DNA of 64,000 bases. It comes from Naematelia aurantialba. Lineage: Eukaryota; Basidiomycota; Tremellomycetes; Tremellales; Naemateliaceae. Positions 10,978-23,700 of the stretch are shown piece after piece. The DNA lies in assembly GCA_021527695.1 (NCBI GenBank), contig JAKFAO010000004.1, forward strand, positions 1,219,001-1,283,000, in the 5' to 3' direction. The position numbers and the translations under genes were made by a program. Below the pieces are notes generated by a model. The model was not told the origin of the DNA, made no database searches, and worked only from the letters and a program-made list of their open reading frames with translations. Each line of letters opens with the position of its first letter. Within the stretch, counting starts at the first letter, position 1.

Positions 10978-13900
10978 ATGATCCCCGCCCCGCGTAGAGC
11001 CGTCTCGCACCCCGTCGCCTCGACGTGGTCCGAGTATGAAGACGACGACGAATGGCAGGGTGAGTGGGCTACGCCGCGGTCAGGGGGTTGTCAGGGTCGT
11101 GGTGGTCGTGAAAATCGTGGAAGAGACGTGGTGCTGCCGCCCATCAATACATCCTGATACCTCGTGTGCTGACCTGGCAGACATGCCGGTGGTGCGGTCC
11201 GACGACAATCCTTTTGGCTTGGACGAGGAGGACCAGAAGCGATACCATTACCGCCCTCCGGCGCGGCTAGACGAGTCGGACCCGTCTTCGGTGCATGCGA
11301 CGTCTAACGCGACTGGGGCGCATCTGGAGGTGGAAGCGGACACGTTGTTATCAGATACATGGCGCCAGAAGTCTGATCAAGACGAGTCGGATTACACCCG
11401 GCTGCGGCTGGACGAGGACGAGGAGAGCGAGGCTGTGCACATGCGCACGCGGTACCTGTTTGACGAGGACAAGGCGATGACTCCGCTCGCGCAGATGCAA
11501 GCGACGAAGGAGCTGCTCACCGAGGGCCAGCGGATCGCCTACGTCGGGCTCGCGCACCTCGTGGGTCGGCGCATGGTGCGCGACGCGGGCAGGGGCTGGG
11601 AGGGCACCAAAGCCGCCAAGGCGGGCCTGAAGGGCGCGCTCGCCAAGGGAAAGGCAAAGGCAGAGGTCCCGGTCGTGGAAAGTGCCGGTCTGTGGATGCT
11701 CAAAATCATGGCAAGGCTCTACCAGCACATGGAGGTCTCCAGGGACGGTGAGTTGTCCTACCGCGAGGTCTGCGCTGCACTCTACTGCAGCTGCAGGCGA
11801 TACGTGACAGGGAGCGGAGCTCATGATGTGATAGAACAGCACATGATAGAGAGCCTCGCAGAACACGGCGTGGATGCTGTGGACCTCGTGCCAGCTCTCA
11901 TGACCACACATACAGTCAAGAATCCAGAGTTTGACCCGCAAGCGAAGAAGATCGCCGAGGCCGAACACGAGCGTCAGGCAAAGCACGCGCAAGAGGGCGG
12001 CGCCTCCGACACGGAGACAGAGACGGATGCCCCGCCGCCATATATCGAGAATGAGAGCCAGGGCACGGACGAACATCGCGAGCTAGAAGCGGAGAGCGTC
12101 ACCCAGGCTGGCTCGAGAGCGAACGCGGCAACACCTAGTGTCGCCGTCGCCACTGTCAATCCATTTGGCGACGACAATGATCATGAAGAGTATCCATCTG
12201 CCTCGTCTTCCTCTTCTTCTCTCACGACCGGCCCGCCCGCTTCCATTCCGGCGCCATCCTTTCACGACGACGAGGACGCTGGCGACATTGGACGGTCGAC
12301 TTCTCCCGCCGTGCCCAGCTTGTCTGCAACGTCTTCCAGGCGCCCCACCTTGTCCATCCCCCTCGACGATGAAGGCGACATTGGGCGTTCGACCACTCCT
12401 TCACTCCCAGATACTACACCCGCCGTGGCCGACGAGCCCCCCGTTGAAATGACCGAGATCAATTCAACGCCAAATCCACCGCTTGACGATCCTGAACTGA
12501 CCCCTCGGAATAAACCTCCCACTCCTCTCCCACCTGAACATCCAGATCCCTCATCCGCCGGCCTCCCCGCCCTCCCCGGTGTATCGACTTCCCTCACCAG
12601 CGCCGACGAGACCGTCACTCTCGATATCCGTTGGACAGTCCTCTGCGACCTCTTTCTCGTCCTCATCGCCGATTCCGTCTATGATGCGCGCTCGCGGGTG
12701 TTTCTCGAACGCGTCGCGGCGGCATTAGGATTCGAGTGGTTGGATGTTGTGAGATTTGAAAACAGGGTGACTTCAGCCTTGGAGATTGAGGAGAGCGTGG
12801 ATAAGACGCAGCAGGGAGAGATCATCGAGGGAAGACGAAAAAATGCGATGAGGAAGAGATACGCCATGATGGGTTTGGCAGCGGTCGGTGAGTGGCTCTC
12901 CTGCAGCAGGGTGACTGGCTGACGGCGTAATAGGTGGCGGTCTTGTTATTGGCTTGTCTGCTGGGTTGGCGGCACCGCTGATTGGTGCTGGTCTGGCTGG
13001 AGCTCTCGCGACGGTTGGCGTGTCGGGTACATCTGGATTCCTGGCAGGAGCGGGTGGGATGGCAGTCATCACGACGGGTGGTGTGCTCACGGGTGCCAAC
13101 ATTGCCGGCAAAGGTATGGCGCGTCGGACGCGGGAGGTCAGAACGTTCGAGTTTCGCCCTCTGCACAATAACAAGCGGGTCAGCTGTTATATCACCGTCG
13201 GCGGGTGCGTGTCCTTCACCTATTAAAGTGTCAAACTGATAGTCTCAGCTTCATGGCGAGCCAAGTGGACGACGTCCGGCTTCCCTTTTCCACGCTCGAC
13301 CCGATCATCGGGGATGTATTTTCGGTGCTGTGGGAGCCAGAGATGATGAGCGAGATGGGCAGTGCGCTCAAGATTCTCACCTCGGAGATCCTCACCCAGG
13401 TCGGGCAGCAGGTCTTGCAGGCGACCATCATGACTGCGCTCATGAGTGCGCTGCAGTGGCCAATCAGTACGTGGTCTTTCTATTCTCTAAGATGGTGCTG
13501 AACAACATAGTCTTGACAAAGCTCGGATACCTCATCGACAACCCTTGGTCAAACGCGTTGGATCGATCAAGAGCAGCAGGGCTGGTGCTAGCCGATGTCA
13601 TCATCCACAGGCATGCAGGCGTGCGGCCGATCTCGCTCATCGGCTTCTCCCTGGGCGCTCGGGCGATCTTTTACGCTCTCGCCGAACTCGCTCGTGTGAA
13701 AGCGTACGGCTTGGTGCAAGACGTCTTTCTCTTTGGTGCGACTGTCACTGCGCCCCGACAGACCTGGCTAGAAGTCCGCAGCGCCGTCAGTGGTCGCTTT
13801 GTGAATGGCTATGCTACGAACGACTGGATGCTCGGATATCTCTTCCGAGCTACATCTGGTGGGCTGAACACTGTGGCTGGGCTGCGACCGGTCGACGGCG

Positions 13901-15073
13901 TGTATGGCTTGGAAAACGTCGAGGTCACGGACATCATCACGGGTCACATGAGCTATCGCAGCTGCATGCCCCAGCTCTTGGCGAAAGTGGGCTTCCCAGT
14001 CACGGCTGATTACTTTGACGAACCCGACGTGCGTGACTCGTGCGTTGTTGTGCAAAGCTGACGCTCGTCAGGATCCCGAGCTGGATATGAGCGTGCAAGA
14101 GCGGACTATTGTTGATGAGGAGGAAGAGGCGGCACGGAAGAATCGCAAGAAGATCCTGGGCATTTTTCCACCTCGACAGAAAGCATTGTCAAAACCCACA
14201 TCGGGATCTACAACGCCTAACCCCGAACACTGGACTGCAGCTCGGTCCTCGGGGGACAAGTCGCCTGCAACGGAGCAAGAAGAGTACGACGATGATGATC
14301 TCCCGCCTCGGGAGGATGTCGATGTGGGCGAGGGTCCACCTGCGTCGCAGTCGACTAATTCTGTTGCCACGGAAGATGACCCGGAAGCTAAGCGGATCCC
14401 AAAGACCGCCGGATTCGACTTTGCAGCCATCTCCAAGGAGCTTGGCAAGGATATCGATGTCAACAGGCTCACTTACCCAGAATCTCGACCTGCCGACCTG
14501 TCGCCCGTCCCGACGACGATTGCTGTCCCACCCGAGCGATCGGAATCAGCCCCACCGGTGAGGATACATGGGGACACGCCTGCCGAGGGGCAGAGGTCGT
14601 CCATGGCGAGAAGCTCGTCGTATCTCGACACGACGCGGCAGGAACAGGCGGAAGATGGCGGGGAGGGGGACATTGCAGCTACTGCTCTGCGTGGGATGCC
14701 ACTGGCGGACCAAGTCCCGTCCTGGGATCGCCCGGCCAGTGCATTGAGTGCAGGCAGCTCTACCTCTCCGCCTATCGAGACGGCCACACCGAGCTTCAAG
14801 CCGCCACCGCCGACACTCGGATTCAACGCGTGGACGACGCCGGCGTCAACTCCATCCGCAGCATCATCCACCACAAGCTTGCCGCTCCGATCTGCACCGC
14901 CGGCGCGGCCCCATCCCCCGGAACTCATGGCGAATCCATTCGCGTCGACGACGACTGGCCCCGGCGGGGCTCAGAATGGTAATAGCGGTATCGGGTCCGG
15001 AGGGCTCGGCGGGCTCGGAGGGTGGGGCAAGAAAGCTGAGGACGATCAGTGGGCGATCAAGAATCCGTGGTAG
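10978..15073 (+). CDS. TMCO4/Mil1-like putative lipase (DUF726, alpha/beta-hydrolase)
   Basis: Predicted 1265 residues from six exons: 10978-11059, 11181-12887, 12934-13204, 13249-13466, 13511-14028, 14072-15073. The acidic N-terminus leads to a conserved helical region, a Ser/Pro/Asp-rich spacer and a very hydrophobic Gly/Ala stretch (GLVIGLSAGLAAPLIGAGLA...), probably membrane-inserted. The DUF726 hydrolase core follows: LTKLGYLIDNPWSNALDR, then the nucleophile elbow LIGFSLGAR with Ser near residue 806. NGYATNDWMLGY supplies a candidate Asp and DIITGHMSYR a candidate His. In yeast the homologue Mil1 (YFL034W) binds clathrin adaptor AP-1 subunits; mammals have TMCO4. The C-terminal 330 residues are disordered. 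Substrate is unknown, so lipase activity is family inference. The triad residues are all present. Confidence 0.88.
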
Positions 15074-15504
15074 CCAGGTCGTGGATATCAGTGGACGTCG
15101 AGAATCCGTGGGAGCTGTTTGTGGCATGTCTTATAAGCATTATAGCATGGTAGTGTTGATGTGGTTTCGGACAGGCTCGGGGGTAGTATGGGCCGAGTAC
15201 TTGTAGAGGGGCATCTGGATTACATTAGGTTACCACTCGCATGGATCGTCTGCATCTCTCGAGCTTGTGTTTAGCATATCGTGGTGGAGAAGCGGTGAAC
15301 AGCATCTACCGTAGAACGGAATAAAGCCGGTCGGTGATCGGCCACATCCGACAAAAACAGAACATCCAGACCGGAGACGTCTGTAACAATAATGTCGTTT
15401 GCACCCTTTACACCCTTCGCACCTTTTGCAGCAGGACATGGCGCTTACAGTCGCGTCACGCTCCGACTCGTTCCTGCTGGATCACCGTGAGCCGAGCCTG
15501 CAAG
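15074..15504. promoter_or_regulatory. Upstream region of the MFS gene, with a 32-codon upstream ORF
   Basis: 431 bp between the DUF726 gene and the MFS start. An ATG at 15392 opens a 32-codon frame that stops at 15488-15490, 14 bp before the MFS ATG at 15505. It is out of frame with the MFS gene. A GTGAGC donor-like site overlaps its end (15487), so it could instead be an alternative first exon. No other feature was recognised. Confidence 0.45.
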
Positions 15505-18104
15505 ATGTCTGCCGGAACGGGAGACGAGGCGGCTCTGAAGACTGTTGGAGATGAACTGGGTGATGGTGTAGTGAGCCGGGACAAGTTTGATGGGGCTCGA
15601 GCGGGCAAGCACAAGCTTGATGGGGCTCGAGTGGGCAAGGACAAGTTTGATGGGGCTCGAGTGAGCAAGGACACGTTCGATGGTGGTCGAGTGGGCCAGG
15701 ACAAGTTCGATCGTGGTCAAGGGGAGATTGGTCAGGACATTGGTCAGGAGACTGGCCAGGAGGAGATTGCTCTAGAGGAGATTGACCAAGGGAAGAGCAG
15801 CCAAGAGACGATGAATCCAGAGGAGAGTGGTCAAGAACACACACACGATCAAGAACTCGAGCTCGGTTCTCAGGAGATCGATGGTGGCCAGGACGACGTC
15901 GATACTCTGCACGGCGATATCGATGTCATCCAGGACGAGCCTTTGGGCGACAGGCAGCCCAAGGACTACCTAGGAGAGTCCGAGCCAGCAGCTGGTCTTT
16001 CCGCTCTGACCGCGACCAAGACCAACGCAACGGCAACGTCGAACGGGCGGCCGTACTCCATCTTCACGTCCAAGCAGAAATGGTTCATCTCTATCCTTGC
16101 CGCGTCGGCCGGCATCTTCTCGTGAGCCCCCAGACGTTCCAAGGGCAGGGCGGGCGCGATACTGAGATGGGACCAGACCTATATCCACGAACATCTACGT
16201 TCCGGCAATCCCTACTCTGGCCAATGCGTTTGGCGTCAGCAGTGAGAAGATCAATCTCACCGTCACCATCTACCTGTACGTCTCGTCGCATGAGCAGCAC
16301 GTCTCGTCACTTGTGAAGCGAATCAGTCGAGGGAGATACTCACTTGAGCGTGCCAGCGTATTCCAAGCACTCACCCCGGCTATATGGGGTTCCGCGGCCG
16401 ATGCGTATGGGCGACGGTCAGTCGCACGTCTGACCTGCAGGAACAAGTCGCTGACAGCCAAAGGCCGATCTATATCATCTGCCTCTTGATATACCTCTTG
16501 TCGTGTGTCGGAACTGCCTTGTGCCCGACCTCCGACTACTGGCTTCTCGTGCTCATGCGCATCCTTCAGGTTTGTCCCCCCCCAACACACACACACCGCC
16601 ACTTACGTCCTGCTCTTGGCAACGTGCTGACGAGTAAGGCAACGGGTGGCTCTGCTGTGATTGCGATAGGGACCGGAGTCATTGCCGATATCTCGTTGCC
16701 TCAAGAAAGAGGCAAGTACATTGGCATCTTCAATCTACAATCCACCCTGGGGCCTGCTTGTCAGTGGATATTTATCCTTCAACCGAATATCGGTCCTGAT
16801 GACCATAGTGGGTCCGCTACTTGGGGGCGTGTTTGCATATACCCTCGGCTGGAGATCGATCTTTTGGTTCCTGGCCATCGCTTGTGGGGTCGTTCTGGTA
16901 CCCATGATATGGTAAGTTAACTACTGTGACAGAGAGGTGCTGCTCAAGATACTAGCTTCCAGCCCGAGACGCTTCGATCGCTCGTTGGCAATGGTTCTAT
17001 CCCCCCACCACTTCTGAATCGCACTCCCGCTGCCTTGTTACGTTATCGGCGCGAGAACCAGGCACTCAAAGAGAGAGGCGAGGAGATCCAGCAGCTTCAG
17101 GCCGTTCAGCGCAAGGTCAGTCGACCCAACGTGATCTGCTGATTCGTGCAGTTCAAGCCTTGGGCTTCTCTTGTTCTGCTGCTCGAGCCAGAGATCATCC
17201 TGCTGTTTCTTTGGGCATCATTGTACTATGCCCTCTGGTATGCCGTTTTGTGGGTTAAAATTCTCTGTCCGATCGCGCTGTGCTCACGAAACAGAACCCT
17301 CTTGTCCACCCTACTGCAGGATCGCTATAAAGTCAGTGACATCGTCATTGGCCTTTCCTATATGTGTGTCTCTCTCCCTAGTCCCAAACCCAGCTAACGG
17401 CAACCAGACCCAATGGAGTTGGCTGTGGCTTGAGCTCGATATTGATGGGGCGCGCCGTGGATAAGCTGTACCGCAAGGAGAAAGATCGGGTCGGAGGGGA
17501 TCATCGGACCAAACCCGAGGAGTTTAGGCTGGAGAGAGTCCGATTTACCTTGATGCCACTCAACATCGCGTGAGCAGACTACTCTCCGAGGATGCAGCGC
17601 CGCTGACAGTATAGGCTTCTGATTGTCTCGTGCATTGGTGTCGGGTGGAGCATGCAGGAAAACGCTCCTATCGCGGTGCCAATCGTCCTAAACATTTTTG
17701 TCGGGCTGGGTACTGGATTCCTCACCCTCAGTGAGTTGTCATCGGTGAGGACGGCCTGACGCTTTCAGCTACGCTCTACGGCATAGATTTATTTCCGGGT
17801 CAGAGCGGGGCCATCACTGCTACTGTGAGGACGCACCAGTCCCGACCTTGCCCGCTGACGAGCTCAGTTCAACCTTGTCCGATGCCTGTTTGGCGCGGCG
17901 TCGGTCTCGGTCATTCAGCTCATGAACACTGCCATGGGCGCTGGGTGGTCTTTCGTGGTGTTATCTGGCATCGGCTTGTTAGGCAGTCCGATGCCGTTCA
18001 TCGTGCTCAAGTTTGGGCCAAAGTGGCGACTCAATCGGATACGAAAAGCCAAGGACAAGGCCGAGCGGAAACTGCGGGAGTCAGAGCAGAGTCAACAAGT
18101 GTAA
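15505..18104 (+). CDS. MFS transporter of the DHA1 drug/polyamine type with long repetitive N-tail
   Basis: Predicted 667 residues from thirteen exons: 15505-16121, 16177-16275, 16357-16416, 16464-16569, 16639-16759, 16809-16911, 16956-17115, 17152-17249, 17295-17363, 17408-17569, 17615-17730, 17769-17824, 17868-18104. The core matches proton-antiport DHA1 carriers (Qdr/Tpo-like): SPISTNIYVPAIPTLANAF, GSAADAYGRRPIYI (motif A), LGPALGPLLGG, IPNGVGCGLSSILMGR and DLFPGQSGAITATFNLVR. About twelve membrane spans fit the exon run. The unusual part is a ~190-residue acidic cytosolic N-tail that starts with a 10-residue tandem repeat (DKFDGARVGK-like) and continues with Gln/Glu-rich sequence. The substrate is not predictable. 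An upstream ORF precedes it. Confidence 0.88.
15580..15721. repeat. In-frame 30-bp tandem repeat (about 4.5 copies) in the MFS gene
   Basis: Units encode DKFDGARAGK, HKLDGARVGK, DKFDGARVSK, DTFDGGRVGQ and a partial DKFDRGQ. Copies differ by point changes but keep frame, so the repeat is translated. Copy number may vary between strains. Confidence 0.9.
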
Positions 18105-18497
18105 CGTGTTTCAATATGTAGCAAGCATCATGCAATGCACTCATCATGGGAATGGTCAGAGAACTCGACAGTTGGGGAGATGGGCTTTCGATTCGCCACT
18201 GCCCTGTTTCTTTCTCTCCCTCGGGATTGTCTTTTCATCATCCCTTATTCTCTTCATTTTTCTTCCTTCTCTTGATGGTCTTCATTCTCTTCATTCCCTC
18301 TTCGTCTTGGGCATCTGCTCTCTCGTCTGGAACATTTGTTCCTTCCTGAGGATACTCGGAAGCTGACAGCTTGACGCGGGTCGCTTGAGCTTCGTCCTCC
18401 CACCTGTGAGAGTTGGGGGCGGAAACTCTTACAGTCGAGTCTGGCCATTGCCTCTGCATTAGGTTTCTTGGGAGGCTCTTGGACAGTGGTGCCTACA
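18105..18497. other. Intergenic region upstream of the kinase gene
   Basis: 393 bp between the MFS stop and the kinase start. Positions about 18180-18350 are T/C-rich on the plus strand (CTTCATTTTTCTTCCTTCTC), which could be promoter pyrimidine tract. No gene was recognised. Confidence 0.45.
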
Positions 18498-20757
18498 ATG
18501 CCCGTCAAAACTACCCCGCGGAGCAGGTTGGTCAGTATCGGCGCGTGGACACTTGGCAGAACTCTCGGCCGAGGAGCTTACGGTGAGCTTTCTCAGACAT
18601 CGTCCTTGCATCTGCCAGAGTTTAACAGACGGTGACCCTTGAACTTTGTACTGTATTCTGAGGAGCTATAGCTGACTGATATCGTGACCGAGTTCTGCTT
18701 CCCAGCTGACACCTGTAAAGCCCATGTCCGACTCGCCACTCATAAAAATGGCCACCAGGCCGCATGCAAGATCCTACCCGCCCTCCACCGTCCACGACAG
18801 CGGCCATTAACCGACGACGAGCTGGTGGATGCTGTAGAGGCATACAAAGAGGTCGTCCTGCTTAAAGGTCTTGCGGGATCAGGCCTGAGAGGCATTGTTA
18901 CCCTGGAAGGCATCATGGAAGAGCACGGGTGGACGTGAGACATCTCCCGACAGCTCTGGCTCATCAACTATTGACAGGTACATCTTTCTCGAGCTCAATC
19001 CATACTCGCTGTCGTCCATACCCACACCCTGGCCGCTCGAGCAACTGATCCCGTTCTATCGAACTCTGCTCCACACAGTACATGACTTGCACCGCCTCGA
19101 CGTCTGTCACGAAGACATCAAGCGATCAAACATCCTCGTTAGCGCAAAAGGTCACCCCGTGCTGGTCGATTTTGGGTTCAGTCACTTGGCCTTGAGCGAA
19201 GAACACGTCAAAAGTGCGGGTGGTACTTTGGACTACTCGAGTCCAGAAAAAATCGCCTCTCAGTATGCTGCATCTCAAGTCCGAGGGAGTGCGACCGACG
19301 CGGAGCAGTCTTACGATCCTCGAGCCAGCGATGTTTGGGCGCTTGGGATCGTCTTGACAAAGATGCTAGGCATTCCTCATCCCTTCTTGACGCATTCCGA
19401 CAACGAGACAACCGAAAGTGCTCAACGTCGAATCCTGGAATGCGAGCCAGAATTTCAAGTCCAGCTTCTTGAATCTGGCTCTGTTGATCATCTCTTCTCA
19501 TTCCTATACAAGATACTGGATAAACAACCGTCTCGACGTCCAACCGTGAGTCATACACTGAACTCACTGACTGTCAGATACCGCAGCTCCTGAGCGAACC
19601 TTTCTTGGACACCAGCCGCGAAGACCCACGCCCGTGTCGCATCCCGCCTTATCAATTCCCTACTAGAAGCAATCGGCGTTTCGACCCGTCTACCATTGCC
19701 GATTTGTGCTTTCTTAGCTACCTACGACGGGAATTCGCCCTCTGCCAGACTTCTGTAGACCTTGAGCAACGGCTATATGGGAACGAACCTTGTTGGCTGA
19801 AACGATGGGCTGTCATGCTCAGTCAGTGGCGAAAACGTGCCGAGATGGACTGGGAAGACATCCCATCCAAAGTACCGGACGCGCGCAGTAAGACGACCAT
19901 GACGGCATCTTACTGACACCACTAGGCTCTCCCATGCCTTCGCAACATACCAGCAAGCGCCAAGCACTACGCGAAATCCACCTTACTCCCAATGTGAGCG
20001 CATCTCTCTCTTCTGCTCATTGTCAAAGGTCCAAAAGACCAAAACGTTAGACACACCCGTCAGTCCCCTCGCCCGACTCAAGTCCAAAGCCGCCCTGGCC
20101 AAGAAGAATGCCAAGGTCGCGGATACAACAGCTAGAGGGATACAGTCCAAGTTTCGCACTCCTCCACGTCTTGATCGCGCCAAGACTTCTGGTAAATGCT
20201 GTCATTGACTGAGCTGACCCATCGCAGGGCGGCAACAGTCGTTGAGACCAGCAACACAGGACTCTGCCTTGCTGTTCATTCCTCCACCCAAAGGAATGGT
20301 CAGTACTTGATTGGAAGCTTCTGAACGCTGAGGATGAGGAGCCGGTCTCCACATCGCGTAACGATGATGCGCCAAAATATCCACACTATATGACAGCCGG
20401 TGCGCCTTCTGAGGCGCTGTCAGTGGACGGATCGATCGCGAGCGAGAAGACTCCTGCCTGGAGCCCTATTCGAGCCAGTCCTAGGAAAGTCAAGCGTCGT
20501 GTGGTACAAAAACCAGGAATCAAAGCGTGAGCATATCATAGCTCTCGCCACTGGAGCTAATATCGAGTGATGGCTCCCCGCCTGATGCCCCGAAGAAGAC
20601 CCGAAACGCGGAGCAGCAAGGACAAGAGAACCGCAGTCGGTCCTACAGTATTGCCGATGCAGCTGACGTCAGACTTGCAAGTTCCCCAAGCGCGCCCAAA
20701 CCGACGATCACCACGGCTGAATCCTCGCTGATACGCGACACATATGTACATATCTGA
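18498..20757 (+). CDS. Serine/threonine protein kinase with HED catalytic loop, substrate unknown
   Basis: Predicted 620 residues from nine exons: 18498-18582, 18721-18934, 18978-19545, 19578-19887, 19926-19993, 20029-20191, 20228-20298, 20333-20526, 20568-20757. The catalytic domain starts near the N-terminus: glycine loop LGRGAYAHV, beta-3 Lys in AACKILP, catalytic loop CHEDIKRSNIL (about residues 143-153), metal-binding VDFGFS (Asp about 164), activation-segment end SSPEKIA and DVWALGIVLTKMLG. The usual HRD Arg is Glu here, while the catalytic Asp, Lys and Asn are kept, so activity is expected but regulation by activation-loop phosphorylation may differ. The C-terminal ~330 residues are basic, Ser/Pro-rich and likely disordered, with several SP/TP sites. 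I cannot assign a subfamily. It converges on the next gene with a 28-bp gap. Confidence 0.8.
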
Positions 20758-20785
20758 GGTATTCAAGTGCAGGGTATCGCGCAAA

Positions 20786-23700
20786 TCACTGAAAGGGTAT
20801 ACCGTCCTTCTCCAAGCCAGTTTCCCAGTCGTTGTGTGCGGGACTGAATAGATTATGGAATTCTTCCTCCACGAATACCCTCGTCTGTTCAGACACGACA
20901 TCCTGTGCACGTTAGCCAGGCAAGAGGAGCACTCACCAAGGCATCTTGCAGCGTCCAGATTCGCACCGCATCATCCTGGCTATCCAGCTCGTATCCGAAG
21001 ACGGTCAGACACACATTGACAGCTTTGCGCGTGGCGTCGATCAGGATAGGACTCTTGATTCTGGTGTCCCTAATGGCTTGACCTTGAGTAGGTGCAAGGG
21101 TGGTCCCCGTGGCAGCAGCAGCGACTTGCGACGGTGCGCCAATGAGATGTATGATGGCCCCTCCGCTCCCTTTCTCTAGCTGTCGAACCGGCTGTGAGGA
21201 CGGGAATCGGTACGTCATGCCTTGAGCATCGAAGACGGGCTTCGAGGCGCGTCGCGCAGAGATTTCGGCAAAGCTCGGACGGGTGCCTTCTGGCACGCGA
21301 GCGTGTCCAGGCAGGAAGGGGGTCAGTGCCTGGTTTCCAATGTCAGGAGTCAGGAGACCGTAGCTTGGCATCCGGGTGTGAGTCGACTGTTCAGGGGTAG
21401 GGAGTCTGGGACTGCGGATGGCGAGCGAGGGGGTGCGCGCAGATGGCATTCTGGCACGGGGCGAAGTCGAAGTGCGTCGAGGATACGCAGTGGCACGATG
21501 GACAGATGCCAGGGTTGCCTGCATGCGGTAGCGAAATGAGATGAGCAAGGGGGAGCGATGGAGCGCAAGGAGCTCGAATAGGGACCACATGATCCAGTCG
21601 ACGATCCGGGGCGTATCAGAGACTCCATCTCCATCGTCGATGATGTTGAGGAGGTATCGTGCTAGATACGTCCACAGACCCTTGATGGCGGAGATGCTGT
21701 CGTGGGCACGGAGGCAGATGACCTTGACGATCTGGACGGTGAGTACCGTGGACGCGGCAGCGTCGGCACTCTTGACCGCTAGTTTGCGCGGACGGATGAT
21801 GAAGTGCAGGAGCCTGATCCAGATGCTCTCGTAGATGGCCTCTTTGTTCGGCGCCCGTTGCAGCTGGAGACAGAGAGGGAGCACGACCGAGGCGAGTAGA
21901 ATTGGCGTTGGGGTCTGGTGTTCGAGCGCGGCCGTGGCGTCTCCACGTATGTACACTGCCGCACACAGGAGGGAGACGGCACTGGACCGGAGTGGGAGGT
22001 TGTCGGTCGACAAGAGCCGGAGAGACGGAGCGATGTAGTGTTCTATGATCAAGTCGGCTAGTTTCGCGTCGATGTCATAGTGTGATCGCTGGATCAGAGA
22101 GGTGATGCTGTCCAAGACGCCTGAGAAATCGACAGTGGCGATAAACGACCTGAACAGCGGCGCGATATCTTTGAGAAAGACGGCCGGCCGCGAGCCGGCC
22201 AGGTGGGTGGTGGCCAATTCGCGAAGGATGCTCGCTGCTGCCGGGCCGACTTTGCTAGGCTGCTTCCGCAGCAGGTCCAGCACCATCTGCAGTGTCCTCT
22301 GGGTCGCGGGGCCGCCGAGTTGACCGCCGGACCTGGCAAAGCTCTCCACGAGGGAGATGTACTCTTGCTTAGCTCTGGTCCAGTCGATGCTGTCGGATTC
22401 GCCAGGGTGAAACGCCATCATCGCCGCCTCGTCGCCCGTCTTGCCGCGGGACACGACCTCTCCGAGCGCCTCGACGCCGTCGCGCAGCAGGTCCCGACTG
22501 GGCTGGTCCTGGACATGCGGGACGATGCCCGCGAGCAGGCGCAGAAAGTTGGCCGCGCGTGGGGTCGCCGGATTGGCCGCAATGACAGTGAAGAAGAGCT
22601 TGACGATGTTTTCCCGGGGGAAGCGGTCGTCTTCGGGCGTGATCTTGGCCAATTTGCTCGCTTGGCGCTCAGACGCCGCGGTGCCAATTTCAGCCAGCCT
22701 CAGCTCCGGACCCGTTATCGTCTGGACCAGAGTGTCGGTCTCCTCCCGGTCGTTCAGTCCGCGGATGCCCGAGGGCACTCCAGAGGCCGTCGAGTTGCCG
22801 CTGTCCAGGCACGCGAGCAGGCTGTACACGGCGCCGGCCTCGTACTCGCCTTCCGCAATGACCACACACACCTGGTACACAAAGTTGTCCTGGTGGATGC
22901 GGTAGAAGCTCCGCGCACAGTATTCGATACAGTCGCGAATGGCTGAATGACCAGTGGCGTATACCTGATACACTGCGCCCATGATCGTCGAGAAGCCCAT
23001 GGAAGCAAACAAGCGTCGGAAGCGCGCAGAGCAGAGGATGAAGATCCGCATGGCGTGCGACGTGACCAGCAGGTCGGCGCCGTGCAGTCGGAGGATGGCT
23101 GCGACGTTGGTGAGAAAGTGTCGCAGTTCCGCGCGATCATTGTAGTTTCGGTTGACCGTCGAAAACAGGTCGACGATCAGAAGCAGCCACGCGCGGGAAA
23201 AGGACACCGAGGCGATCGACGCTTGGATCTGCAAGTTGGAAAGCATCTTCTTGACCAGATATACGTCTCGTGGGTTGGCCTTGAGAATCGCACCGAGAAC
23301 AAGCAGCTGAGCCGTCTGCACGTCAATTTGTCCGTCCTGCCACGGCGAGTGCAGTTTGAAGCCGCCTTCTTCCTCGTGGATCGAGGCGGGCAGAAGGATA
23401 TGCTCGGCCTTGTTCTTTCGAATGTCGCGCAAGGACATTTCAGACACACTGGGTACAAGCCGAGAGGCGACCGTGAGCGCGGCTGCTAAGAAGGGGTAGG
23501 CGGCGTCGGATCGTGTGGCCGTTTTGAGATGACCCACGAGCGCGTTGAATGCCTCGTATGCGAAGGCCGGAGTGAGCTCTATAGTTATCGCGTTGAGCCG
23601 CGCAAGTGCCTCTGGGAAGGATGTCCCGAATTGGTCGAGGAGCGGTCGGAGTAGCGCAACCGGATCATCTCGCTGGATCAACCGCACGAGCTCTGTCGAC

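Noticed and set aside
22203..23489. Long plus-strand open frames (180-247 codons) inside the large orphan gene.
   Set aside because: They are antisense shadows of a GC-rich coding sequence; the minus frame has a single 1195-codon exon and protein-like composition.
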